Positions 1-11,457 of a stretch of DNA of 64,000 nucleotides are shown here, one piece after another. Below the pieces are notes generated by a model, which made no database searches, was not told where the DNA came from, and saw only the letters and a program-made list of their open reading frames with translations. Position 1 is the first letter of the stretch, and each line of letters starts with the position of its first letter. Made by a program: the position numbers and the translations under genes. Origin of the DNA: Bryum argenteum (taxonomy: Eukaryota; Streptophyta; Bryopsida; Bryales; Bryaceae); assembly GCA_037043015.1 (NCBI GenBank), contig CM073329.1, forward strand, positions 3,736,648 through 3,800,647, read 5' to 3'.

Positions 1-2265
1 AAACTAAATCCTCGGATTCTCCCTTACTCTCACTCTCAACCTCCTCATCACAGCCATCTCCATTCTGATCCACACAAACTGTAAGCTCATTGCAAGCAAC
101 TACAGTCTCAGTCTCAACTTTCAGCTCTTCTTCCTTCCTTTTGAACTCCATCCGCTTCAACTTCTCCAACTCATTTGCTTTGATATCATCACGCCAGTCA
201 TCAACTTCCTCATCATCGTCGTCTGTTCGATCAGACCATTCCTTAACGTGTAATACTCTAGCTTTGGTTCTGAAGGCGCCGATCTGATGATCAAGCTCGA
301 CGGACGGACTGGGCTTTGCATGATCAGAGACTGGACTTTGGCTGTGGCTCCGAGATGGAGGAGTACTGGGTCTTGGTTGCGGGGATCGAGAGCGTCGCCG
401 GCGGCACCGTGTGAAAGAAGGACTGCAAGATCGGGATCGAGAGCGAGACCTGCGACTTCGGCTACGACTTCTGCTGCTGCTACGGCGTGAGCGATTACTA
501 TACTGTATCGTGCTCCAGCTATACTCTCCGCGACCCCTGTAGTAACTTCGTCGACTGCTGCGTCCCCGGTAGCTGAGATACTCCCTGGAGAGTCCTGGCG
601 ATGGCCGTGAAGAATCTCGCCTGTACCGTATCGGTGATAGTGAAGCTGAGCGATCCCTGTGGCACACAAAAGAAGACTAACCTGTAAGATCTTGAACTTC
701 TCACCTAAACCTCTGAAATTTTGTTACAATGGCAATATCTCCTCAAAGGTGGCTCGTGGAATTTAGCCGAAAGAGAGGATGATATCATATGAATTGTGAC
801 ATAATAGAGAAGGAATGGGTGCTCCCTAGAGTTGCCAGTTTGGATGATGTATAATAACACATGCCACTAAAACAGAACTTTGTGTCAAGATGGCAATTTT
901 CGTTTGTCAAAAATGACACTTACAATGCAAATGGAGTTATTCCCCATTGACCTAGCTATTGTAAGTATGCATTGTCCTTGCCTATTGTAGGACAATATCT
1001 TGAAAGATTTTATATACAGCAGCAGCAGCAACGTAATGCAAACCAACATTGTCATTCATCAGACACAATTTAGATGAGATGTACATTTGATACATTGATA
1101 GCGTCTTAGATGTCCATCTCATTTAAATTGTGTCTGACAAATGAATAGAACTATTGTCTAATAAGACAACCTTGATGCAAACTTCAGTCCAAGCAACACT
1201 TGAACTAGAATTGCAGAGATACTACCTCTTGATTCCAGAAGCAGGGTGAAAGCATGAACACTGATGGCGGTAGCTATGAGTCGATTGATCGAACTAATTC
1301 AGTTTGATTTTGGGATTTTCAAGCATTGATGTATGCTGCTATTTGAACCGGGTGCTTGGTTTAATTGCAAATGATGTTTTAGAGTGGAGAGATAAGAAAA
1401 GAGAGAGCTCACAACAACAAAATTAATTTACCTTCGACGACACTTGTTGTTGTCGTCGTCCTCTTCAACCTCCGGTTCGTTTCCTTTCAGTTGTTTGCTA
1501 ATCTCGGCAGCTCGAGCAGCTGCCATCTCCTGAGCAGATTTCACTGTGGCTGCTCGAGCTGCTGCTTGTTGCGAAGCCATCACCTGCCATTCAAACATAC
1601 CGTATAATGAGTATAAATACTAGAAAACATTTCTTAACATTTCTTAAATGCTGCAATTGTCTAAATTACAAGCTTTTTGAAGAAATTGATGCTTTGGTGT
1701 TGTTAAAGTAAGGTAAATTTGTTTGAATCAAGACTTTTGCAAGTCTCATTTTAGTTTAGAGTTCTTGCAAGCACAAAAGAAATGAAGGTGATTGAAGTAC
1801 AACAAAGTGTTGTGTGCAGAAAGTAGTATTATAAGTCCCAAGAACCTCATATTGTGTTGATTTAATGAATATGATCTTGAGTGAATATTTTCAAAGAATT
1901 TTAAGAATCACTTCTGCACTCTTAGAAGTCTAGAGAGTAGTTCTTAGCATTTTGGTTTGCAAATTAATAAAGAAATTGGCCGTTTCAAAGAAAGAAAAAA
2001 GTTTGGGGAGTAAAAAGGTTTGGGGAGCTCTAACCTACCTGTTGCATGAGCAAAGCTTGTTGGAATTGAAACTGTTGCATAGCCACTGCCTGATGCATCA
2101 TCATCATTTGTGGAGGCACTTGTTGGTTCTGAACTATAGTGCCCACACCCCCAACACTTTGCTTTAGCATGCGTGCGGCCTCTGAAAGGTGAACATTTGT
2201 AATGCTTCCAATATTCATGTCTTCTACAAGTGTAGTGATAGTCGACGTTTTCGTGTCAAGACCTT
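1..2265 (-). CDS. RS-domain splicing/RNA-binding protein (SREK1-like, similar to plant IRR), C-terminal part, cut by window edge
   Basis: Three exons on the minus strand join with matching phases: 2265-2039, 1583-1432 and 656 to beyond base 1. All have GT-AG borders. The first encodes a segment with SEAARMLKQ followed by Met/Gln-rich sequence ending FQFQQALLMQQ. The second gives an alanine-rich helix (ASQQAAARAATVKSAQ, then AAARAAEISKQLK). The third begins with a long RS domain (many RS/SR dipeptides and SP sites) and passes into an acidic, Lys/Glu-rich charged tail containing KEWSDRTDDDDEEVDDW. This order resembles plant RRM proteins of the SREK1/IRR type, which bind RNA and influence splicing in the nucleus; that name is from memory of the family. 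The N-terminal exons with the RRMs should lie to the right of 2265. I did not find them in the next several kb, so they are either far away behind a long intron or missing. The C-terminus is off the left edge. Confidence 0.72.
1053..1146. repeat. Short inverted repeat (hairpin) in an intron of the RS-protein gene
   Basis: The left arm (1053-1083) contains cagacacaatttagatgaga. The right arm (1111-1146) is its near-perfect reverse complement, with one base difference in the core and a few inserted bases near the base. About 27 bases separate them. It lies in the intron between the exons ending at 1432 and starting at 656. It could be a very small MITE or a miRNA-like foldback; nothing in the window decides between them. 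Confidence 0.6.
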
Positions 2266-3895
2266 CTGAATAAGATAATTCCTTAGACTTTCATCACTTC
2301 CTTTACATTTTTTTACAAAACCCTAAAATTATCAATTCATAATTCTTCATATATCTTACTGAGTTTGATCACATTCATAGAAGTCCAACCATCATAGATG
2401 GTTTGGTCAACCATTGTTACAAAGAGAAGAACCAAAGAAATTTATAAAAGCACCAAGTTCTAATTTGGCAATAATTAATTTAAAAAATTGCTATTTTTAC
2501 TTATGAAGTTATTTAAGGAAGACTTTGTTGTGAAAATTTCTATACCTTAAAATTAATGCGATTGAAAGGAAAAGCCCAAAAATCCAATAGAATCTTACAA
2601 TTATTGAACCCCTAAATAAGTCATGAACCATCATAATTACAATTGTAAAAAGCATCGATAATCAATTTGTCCTTATTGGAAGTTGGAAGCTAAAAAGAAA
2701 AACAGAAGCTACATAAACAAGAGGAGTTGCAATGCACCTTGTTCAATCAAAGGACTCTCCAAACCCTAACCGTTTTCTTTGCAAATCATGTACAATGGAT
2801 GCACAAAAAAAATATGAAAAGAAAAACAAGGAGAATTGAGAAGTTACATACTGAATGTCAACAAGTTGTATGAGCAATTGGATACCCTAATATACATTTA
2901 GAAGTGATTCTTTCTTTCAAAGGTTCATAGTTTAGTTTTAACCCCTAAACAAGTCAAAATTGGGCATTTTGGATGACAAGCTACAACTTTGAAGAGCCAT
3001 CGTTTTTTCATCCAAAAATTATTGAATTGGATTGCAAATTAAGTCTTATATTTGACATGAATAATGCAAATCCACCCAAGATGGTATACATTGATCGCAC
3101 GCATCCTAGTAAAGGCCACTTCTGTTGTAGGGTTTTCAAATATGGGGCATGTTTATCTTATTGCAAGCCAATTATGTGAAGAAATGAGCATTTTATAAAA
3201 TCTCATGAAATTTTCAACAATTTTGAATAATTTCCCACAAGCGTGGTTTAAGAATAAATTTGAATTTTTTTTCTATTATGAGATATTATATCCACATATA
3301 TATATATATATATATATATGGCATTGGATTTGCAATTATATTTGAATTCTCTCAAAATTCAAGAACTAAATGGTTCTTGAAGAGTCATGTCTCTATCGGT
3401 GAATTTCAACTTTGTTTATTGGGTTCAATTTCAATCCAAATCAAGTTTTTATGGTTAAAATCCTTGCTAAATCCAAGATGTGAGGAAGGTATGGCATTTA
3501 TTCTAGTGCAAGGGGTCTTCTTTTGGATCTTCTTCTCTTAGGTAGATATTGGGACAATTTCCTAAATTTGAAGACCATCATTTAAGCTAACAAAAATTTC
3601 TGATTTTATATGGTACAAGGGTATTCTTGCGGATAGAGCTGAACAACTTTCTAGTTGGTAATCTTTTGATTGCAATGGATTTTTGGCAGTATTTTCCAGT
3701 TCAAAGTGGAAGTGATTGAAACATTGAATCATTGGAACCTTTTTTGATTATTAGTACATCATAATCTAGAAATCTTTGAGGACTCATGACTCAGGATTAG
3801 ATAACCGCTACCTACAATGGATCTATTACAAGATATCTAAATAGATTGCCTTCATTATGATTGTAACTCTTTTGATAATATTATGTTTAAGTGGT
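2266..3895. other. AT-rich region with no supported gene
   Basis: No exon with splice borders or family motif was recognised on either strand. An (AT)n microsatellite lies at about 3296-3320. Short open frames here (for example 2973-3179 and 3260-3541 on the plus strand) have low-complexity composition and no recognisable motif. If the RS-protein gene is intact, part of this stretch is its upstream intron. Confidence 0.5.
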
Positions 3896-4152
3896 AACCT
3901 CAATTCCGTTAAAATAGCATTATTCAGGTAAAATGGCACACCTTAACTTTCTGAACTGTAGTTCAAAAACCATGTGATATAACAGAATTTTAAGGTGATA
4001 TTAGGGAAAATGAGTGACAATGTATGTAAAGAAGTGATATTACAAGAAAAACTGTGATATTACATAATATACCATTTTATATGAGCACAAATGTAAGATC
4101 TAGTGTGACAAGATGGCACATGGCATAGTGCCATTTCAACGGAATTGGGGTT
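3896..4152. mobile_element. MITE-like element with 24-bp terminal inverted repeats
   Basis: The left end contains caattccgttaaaatagca and the right end reads, reverse-complemented, caattccgttgaaatggca. Extended outward this gives 24-bp ends differing at three transitions. The 4-mer tggt flanks both sides (3892-3895 and 4153-4156), a possible target-site duplication. The 257-bp interior is AT-rich and non-coding. Superfamily is not assigned because the duplication is short and could be chance. Confidence 0.6.
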
Positions 4153-4289
4153 TGGTGATATGAGACTTCACAGGTTGTAATTTGTTGATTGGGCTCAAAT
4201 ACTAAATGTTCAAAATATTTGAAAAGCATTGGTTAAGGTTAAGGTTGAATACTAAATGTTCATTTTCACTTGCAAAATTGATATGAGTG

Positions 4290-4680
4290 CCTAAAGTTGT
4301 TCTTTAGATACTTGGGCAGCACGGTGCGGAATGTGGAGGTCCCCAAGCGCCAGCACCAGCACCATCTTGGCTTGGCTTGCCTCCCTCCGTTTGGCTTCAC
4401 GAATGGCTCGATGAAATCAGAAAAAGCTACTGCTACGCATCGCCATTAGCATCAACAATCTGGAAAATTCACGATCGCATGCTTGCTTGCTTGGTGTGCA
4501 AACTTCCAAAACCCCTGTCTGTCGCATCGACTGCATCTCCCCCGAAGAGACCCTCCTCGAGCGTTTTCATGCCTGCCGCCTTTAGCCGCTGCCGCGCGTC
4601 TCCGTTACCTGCCCCTCAACTTTCAATCTTTATAGTAAGGTGCTCAACAATGGGAAATCTATAGGGGTGTTATTAGTGTA
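4290..4680 (-). pseudogene. VPS29: Orphan VPS29 5' leader and first coding exon (retromer subunit fragment)
   Basis: Starting at ATG 4365-4363 on the minus strand, the sequence encodes MVLVLALGDLHIPHRAA, matching the highly conserved N-terminus of VPS29, the metallophosphoesterase-fold subunit of the retromer endosomal sorting complex. The GDLHIPHR segment is the family's first phosphoesterase-like motif. After the second Ala the frame reads Gln, then a possible donor (caa|gtatct); read through, it reaches a TAG stop seven codons after the match. No downstream VPS29 exon was found on the minus strand between here and the RS-protein exons. Upstream of the ATG (4366-4640) the DNA is GC-richer than its surroundings, as expected for a captured 5' UTR/promoter. 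It may be a duplicated or transposon-captured fragment, or the first exon of a gene whose next intron is unusually long. Confidence 0.72.
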
Positions 4681-6590
4681 AGAAATTTTTGTGTTTGGGG
4701 GAAAATAGTAGAAAGATACAGCAAGTGAAAACACCATTTTTGGATTCTTCTACAATGAATCATAAATTTTTGAAGTTAGAATTAAATAAGTGTTCCTAAA
4801 ATGATACCTTAAATCAACACCCTCTTATGGTTGGAGTGAGTAAATGGTATTATAGTACGAGGAAGCTATTGTATACTTGTGAGTGAGATTACTAAAACTC
4901 TATTATTCTACGTGCTCCATGGTAAACCACTCAACTATATGTTTTCCTATAACCCCTCAACTTCTCGTGAGCATTTCTTTTTCAAATACGGTTTTTGTTT
5001 CATGTAAACTTTTAATCTCGTTTTCTTGATTGAAGAAGGCAAGAACTACAATATTTTTAAAGAGTTAGTGACAAATTTGTGTGTCCGAGGCAATTACATC
5101 AAAAAACTAAAGAACTACGACACTATTAAGGGTTCAACTCCAACGTTGACATCTGTCATCTTGGAAGTCGCTGCAAATTACCTTTGAATCAAGAGACCTT
5201 TCTAGAATGTAGTATTCCCTTATTCAAATTGAGAGAATTGTTTCATCATGTCTTGTCCGGCCCTTTATCACAAGTTGAGAAACGGGAAGAATCAATCAAT
5301 CTTGTTTTTGCACTAGATCAGTTCTAGTGACTTGTCCTAGTGATGCAAGTGTGCTTGTTTAAATTGTGTTGATAATGACATCATGATAAATTATTATATC
5401 AATCACTTGTGTTTTAATGATTTTTGATTTGATAAAAAATACCAGAGCTTACTATATTAGTAGAAATTTAAGGAAAGATAAAAAATGTATTGATTAATTT
5501 TGATGTCATTAGAAGGACAATTTAAATAGACAATCTGAACAAGTAAAATACGGAAATCTTTTATATATCATTTTCTACTACTGTTCTTTTGGCTAGTAGG
5601 CCAATGTCTCAAAATTTCTACAAATTTGGGAATTTTTATAAAATGTAAGAGGAGATTTGGATACTTCGAAGGTTTTAATTAAGTCTTCCTCTTTCGCTTG
5701 GATAAGCCACTCACTTTATTCTCTACATTGCCAAACGATTCCCCTAAAGCTTTCCGTTGCATCTTCCTCATTTTCTTACATTGGTTTGTTGCAGTAGTAG
5801 AAAATTACATTAAAAATATTAATTGGTAGTGAATTGTCCCTAGTGACGCAAGACTGCCTAATGCGCTCGTAATGACATCAAATTAAATTCTTATATTTGT
5901 CACTTTTCCTTGAATACTTTATAGTGTAATAAGCAATAACACAACCTCCTATAATAATAAAAGTTTAAAGAAATTTGATAAATGTGATAATTTAATTTCT
6001 TTCTTCTACTCAAACAATGTTGATAAATGTAATTATAATTAGACAAGACAATATTAATTATAATACTATACTCCAATAAACATAATTATTACAGTATCAG
6101 GAAATCTATATTAGATAGCTTGAATGTCAATAATTCAAAATTCTATACATAATACTCAAAATTATTTAAGTTGCACATCCATGAACCTAATAACAAATGA
6201 ATGAAAACATTCTCACTATTTAATTTGAGCCCTCATCGCTTCGTTATTATGATTCTCTCAAAAAGACTTCATTTTGAAATGGAGAGCCAATTTCACCACA
6301 TCAGAAAATGACATACTCCGAATCAATGATCGAGAGAATCTAGTAGTTAAATTGTTGTAGTAAGCCGAATGAAGTTGTCAAATTGATTTTGAAACTGCAA
6401 GATTTCTAGATTATACATACCATCACTACCTACTATACCATTTTCAAACAATTAACATAATTATCAAAAATGCATGAGTAGAATCCGCATATGACTCACT
6501 TAATGTAACAAGTTGAAAACCCTTATAATACCAACCCCTATTATCACTATTACAGATGTAAGGTTTTATAACCTTGAAAGTCATATTCAC
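4681..6590. other. AT-rich intergenic DNA with two diverged copies of an unclassified repeat
   Basis: No gene was seen. Similar segments occur at about 5325-5400 and 5828-5890, both with the pattern tgtcc(c)tagtga(t/c)gcaag followed about 30 to 40 bases later by aatgacatca. They suggest two old copies of one repeat family. The rest is unstructured AT-rich sequence. Confidence 0.4.
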
Positions 6591-7048
6591 TATCACTAAA
6601 TGATGTCATATTATCCGAAAAGACTAAAGGTTGCGCTGGACACATGAGTCATATGGCTCAGAGTAATTTTCACAGATATATCTTTTGGGGCCTCTCCCCC
6701 AATCGCATAGAGGAATCGATAGCCTCTTTTTTGCATTTTGGGTTGGTTAAGGTTAACAATTGGGCTATTGAGACCCTCTTTTCCCCACCCTCTACTCGAA
6801 GCTCCAGATACTTGCAATTGGACTATCACTAAATGATGTCATATTATCCGAAAAGACTAAAGGTTGCGCTGGACACATGAGTCATATGGCTCAGGTAATT
6901 TGCCTGTGCATATATGCTGGCGGGCCCCCTCTCCCCCCAATTGCATAGAGGCAACTGATAGCCCTCTTTTTTGCATTTTGGGTTGGTTAAGGTTAACAAT
7001 TGGGCTATTGAGACCCTCTTTTCCCCACCCTCTACTCGAAGCTCCAGA
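6591..7048. repeat. Direct tandem duplication, two units of about 230 bp
   Basis: Copy one is 6591-6823 and copy two 6824 to about 7048. Both start tatcactaaatgatgtcata and both end in the same cccaccctctactcgaagct segment. They differ by point changes and a few indels, mostly in the middle (tcttttggggcc against gctggcgggccc). Open frames on both strands here are by-products of the repeat. Confidence 0.8.
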
Positions 7049-7939
7049 GACTCTCTTTGTACTCCCATACTCCTTCATTTGGAGCTTTGATACTCTCATA
7101 CATTTCTTTTATTTTATTTTTTAAAACTACTTTTTCCTTTTTTTTCAAAATTTTTTATATTCATTTTATCTTTGAGGTGTTTTGATTTTGGTTTTATATC
7201 TTGTAGGTCTTTGGAAATTTGTATTAATTAGGGGTTTAGGTTTAAACCTTGAACTACTTGTTATCATTGTGTTTGATTTATAGAGAAGATGGAGTCTTCT
7301 TTTCAAACTCAAGTTGTGATAATTTGAATGTTTTTCTCACGCTACTTGACATGGCTTCTTATTATTAGTAGAACTTCTACAACACGTCATGTGTTAAAAG
7401 TATGTAGTTCAGCCTCTTTAACTCTCCATCTTCTTCATCTTTTAGTTTGACTCAATAAAAGAAAAATGTCAAAAGTTATCAGAAATTTTTGGTTGAGCCA
7501 AAGCAATCCATACATTGAAATTATGTAGCGAGAGTAGTTTGGAGATCAAGTGAGAATATGCATCATCAGAAATTCAGGCAATTTTAGTGAATGAGTTTTC
7601 CGCTTTCAACAACTTGTTGGAAATGTTGACTCATTTCTTAAAGAGTAATTGTGAGCACCAAATTAGGCCGCAATTCAAGATTAGATAGAGTGTGAGGTTA
7701 AATTCCGGTGTTCCGGTTCTAACTCACAAGTTGGGCCGTGGGGGGGGTGCAAACAATTTGACTTTCCAAGCAATATACAACCTTTTACCAGTGAATTAAG
7801 AGTAAGACTCCACCAATTGTTAGGTTGGGAGACTCAAATTGCCTTCAATCAATCTCTAGGGCTTTGGGCTCAATTATGGGGATCAAATGAGCCAAACAAA
7901 ACCTCCAAATTGCATCAATTCAAAAGACTACAGCACTAA
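7049..7939. other. AT-rich spacer with no supported gene
   Basis: No coding signal or clear repeat structure was seen apart from T-rich runs at 7108-7150 and a G8 run near 7740. Confidence 0.4.
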
Positions 7940-8110
7940 TCTAGCATATGAAAACTAGAATTGCAATACTAAACATCAACAAGTAAATTCAACCAACCAC
8001 ACAAGCAAATTCAACCAACCAAACAAGCAAATTCAAACAATCAAACAAGCAAATTCAAACAAACATACAACCAAATTCAAACAACCAACAAGCAAATTCA
8101 AGCAACCAAA
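7940..8110. repeat. Degenerate minisatellite, A/C-rich unit of about 22-24 bp
   Basis: The motif caaacaagcaaattcaa recurs about six times with small changes (caac, aatc, catac spacers). Confidence 0.7.
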
Positions 8111-8289
8111 TGAATGCAAAGAACACAATATTTTTTGGGTGACTAAAGCCACCGAATTTTAAAGTAATGTTACTTCTCTAACGACACACACTAAACCAAT
8201 TGCATAAAACACTCAAACATCAAGGAATTGAGAAGAGATGGGCTCCTTTCATATTGCCTCCGGCTACTGTTGGACCCTCCTTCACTCCG

Positions 8290-8700
8290 CTATGGCTTCT
8301 TGTCCGTTGCTTCAAATCCAGTGTGCAAGCTATTCTTGGAAAGAGGACAACCTGATCTGTGTTGTCCCAAGATCTCAGCTCCAGAAACGTTGGAGACCGA
8401 GTGCTACCGTCCTTCAAAGCTCTGCTCCTCCATTCCACGGCTGCAGCACCCCTCCTCCTTCCGACGGCTATGGCTCCTTGTCCGTTGCTTCAAATCGAGC
8501 GTGCAAGGTGTCCTTGGAAAGAGGACAACCTGATCTACGTCAACCCAAAATCTCAGCTTCAGAATCGTTGGAGGCCGAGCGCTACCGTCCTTCAAAGTTC
8601 TGCTGCTTCATTCGGCGGATGAGCTCCCCTCCTCCTTCCAACGGCTATAACTCCTTGTATGTTGCTTCAAATGCAGCGTGTAAGGTGTCTTTGAAAAGAG
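8290..8700. repeat. Tandem repeat of about 178 bp, two and a half units
   Basis: Units start at 8290, 8468 and 8645, each with ctat-(gg/aa)-ct, then ttgcttcaaat. They share aaagaggacaacctgatct and cgctaccgtccttcaaag. The third unit is truncated after aaaagaggact. Overlapping open frames on both strands all derive from this repeat and show no family motif. Confidence 0.75.
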
Positions 8701-8710
8701 GACTTTGAGG

Positions 8711-9274
8711 CGCTCCTCTTCTCCAGAGGGCGTGCGCAAATTCGTCTCGAGCTGACTGCTACGCCCCTCCAAAGTTGGCAGATCCAGCTCCGAGTTGGGA
8801 GATCCACCTCTCCTCCTTCTCCTCCTTCTTCTCCTACCTACACACACTCAAACACCACCACCAAGCACCCCACACCCTCTTTTAACGTATTTTCTTCATC
8901 ATGTAGTTCAAATCATGTCTCTTCCTACAAAAACACTCTCATACTCCTTCTCACCTCACACACAGCAACACACACATTCAAAAAATTCTCTCTCCTCCTC
9001 AAAAAACTTCTAACCCTAACTCCCACCCTCTCTCCCTAGTTGGAGACTTGGATGGGGCGAGTTTCATCTATTTCGCACGGATGAAACTTTGTTCATCCGG
9101 CAGTTCATCCGCAGGGTTTTACCAATTCCCTAGCATATTAACTAGGAGGAAACTTGAGCAATTTATGAATGATAATAAAGCAGTAAAACATAACTAAAAC
9201 ATGTCATGAAACTTTGACGCAATTTAATATTACCAATTTAGAATAGAATAACAACCATCGGGCCATCTAAGTAG
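8711..9274. other. CT-rich then AT-rich spacer
   Basis: A pyrimidine-rich stretch (8800-9040, ctcctt and cacaca runs) is followed by a short segment with gtttcat/atgaaac inverted motifs near 9060-9090. No gene was recognised. Confidence 0.35.
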
Positions 9275-10265
9275 ATCCCTGCAATTATCCTAGAAATTCC
9301 GGAAACCGAAGGAATTAGCCTAAATGCCCCAATTGGGGATTTTGAACGTAAAAATATTATACTAGCGCTTGTAGATAGTGTTTTGAACAAGCGTGAACCG
9401 TTTCGGCGCTGCACAAAGAGAGTTGCTTGTATTCTTTATAGATTAGCTAATGAGTTTAATCCGGTGCATATGGTAAACCGTTTGAACGTAGAAGCATCAA
9501 TCGTAAGGAAATATGTAGACATAGTTGGTGACGTTCTGTCAAATGAGACCAAATTGTTTTCCCATTGCATCTCTATTCCTGCAGGAGAGCGTTTACAAAC
9601 CATTATCCATGATTTTGAGGCTCTTACCGGGATTCCCAATATGTGCGGGGCGATTGATGGTACACCCATTCCCCTGGAGGAGCGGCCCAATCAAGCTGTC
9701 TCATTGGCGTCTCAAGACATTTACAACAAGAAGTTATTCTCCTTCGTTTAGCAAGCGGTATGTGATTCCAAACAAATGTTTTAGAATGGTTGTGCTACTC
9801 AAATGGGTGGTGTACATGATGGTGGTCAATTCAAAGTATCTAGTTTGTACAAAGATTTGAGAGAACATCAAATCTTGCAAACTCCTATTGTAGATGTTGG
9901 TAGTGTATTGCACACCTTTCCTAGTCGGCGATTCTGCTTATTCCATTGGAACCTTTCTTATGAAAAATTATAAGGTTCCTAATGATGAAAACAAAAGAGA
10001 TTTGATTCATCAATGAATTCAACAAGAGTTATAATGAGAAACCGCTTTTGGGAGTTAGAAAAATAGATAAAGAATCTTGAGGCATTTTAATTCCAGATTG
10101 GATGAAGTAGCTAGAATTATAGCGGCTTGTTGTTGGTTGCACAAAAACTGTGAAATGTGGCACGAGGCAGAGCCTTTTGTAGCTAGGGGTGTGGATAGAG
10201 TAGATCCCTTGTTCGATTCCCAACAAGGGGATCTACTTTGGAAACGTCCGTATCCCGATCCATAG
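9275..10265 (+). pseudogene. PIF/Harbinger (HARBI1-like) transposase, degenerate
   Basis: An open stretch to 9751 encodes a helix-turn-helix region and NMCGAIDGTPIPL, where the Asp of AIDGT is the first catalytic Asp of the Harbinger DDE nuclease. A TAG stop after KLFSFV interrupts it. The frame resumes as QAVCDSKQMF and, after another stop, GGVHDGGQFKVSSLYKDLRE. A shifted frame then carries VGDSAY with the second catalytic Asp, and RLDEVARIIAACCWLHKNCE near 10095-10160 is the C-terminal helix of the family. At least two stops and two frameshifts separate the pieces, so no active enzyme is expected. Terminal repeats of the parent element were not identified. Confidence 0.85.
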
Positions 10266-11457
10266 AAAAGGTGAGCGGGCAAAGAGACATGGAGAAGTAT
10301 TGAGAAATCTACTTTTTACTCTATAGGTTTTCAATAACTCAAATCAGTGATGTAATCTTGGTTATGTATTATTTTATGATTATATCATTTTTTTAAGGTG
10401 TTTATTAGCTATTTCAAGATTTAAAAATATTTTTCCTCTTTTTTTATCAAAATTTTATCTATTACTCAAATTCTAGTCACTTAAGCCACTTTATAATAAT
10501 TCGGGTCTTCTATAAATTATTTGATGATTCGAACATATGTATAGGATTCTTATTGGCTATTACAAACTTAAAAACCATCTTCATCATGTTAATTTTTATA
10601 CATTTGCATACATCATTCCTTTCCTAAGCAAAATTAATCTTGAGCACTTCAAGAAAAATATTAGATATTAAAATCCTCATCTTTCCATCATTTTTTTATT
10701 CCCCCATATTCAGATTCTGGATGGTCGACATAAATGGACATGTAGATGGGTTATTTTATTTTTATTTTTTTTATAATCCCATCATATTTATAAGGTTTTT
10801 ATTAGCTAGTTCAAGTACCATAACCTTTTTCACCCTCATTTTATTTCTTTTTCGCCTCCTATTCAAGGTTCAAATGAGTAAAAACTTTTGGAAGGAACTC
10901 ATAGCATATAGATGCGTTGTTCTCAAAATTCCTTAAACATCACAATCATTTCTACAGTGTCATAATTAGCGTATGTATTTGTTATTTATTATTAATTTTT
11001 TTCTTCTCACCTTCTTTATATTTTCTACCAATTATTCAAAGTTTTGGTCGGTAAGAGGTAAGCTAAAGTAATTTGTGAAAAGTAGTTCGGATCTAAAACC
11101 ATTTTGATGCTTCCATAATTTTTATAGAATACTAATTAACTACTTTAAGTATGAAAAACCCTTTCCATTAACCCTTTTCTATTTACCTTAAAAAACCTCT
11201 TCTACTTTGAAATATGAAAAATTAATTTCAAAATGAGATACATAGATTTAATTAGTTAGCTACATGGTTTTAGATTTTTCATGTCCTTATAGGTACCATT
11301 TGAATTCAACACAAAATAGACAAACTTTTATTGATGTTAAAAATACACTACAAAACCAATCCAATTCAAAACAAAAACAAAGGTAGAAACTACATTCTTG
11401 AAGGTTTGCAACAATTGCAAGTCTCTGTAAAATAAAATCCAAACACGTCAACTAGAA
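10266..11457. other. AT-rich spacer, nothing recognised
   Basis: T-rich low-complexity sequence. The frame at 10640-10936 is Phe/Ile-rich with no motif and is not supported as a gene. Confidence 0.4.

Noticed and set aside
157-669. 170-codon minus-strand open frame at the left edge
   Set aside because: It is a shifted frame of the RS-domain exon. The frame with RS dipeptides joins the upstream exons in phase and continues to the window edge; this one does not.
8795-9013. 72-codon frame rich in Leu, Pro and Thr
   Set aside because: Produced by a CT-rich and CA-rich low-complexity stretch.
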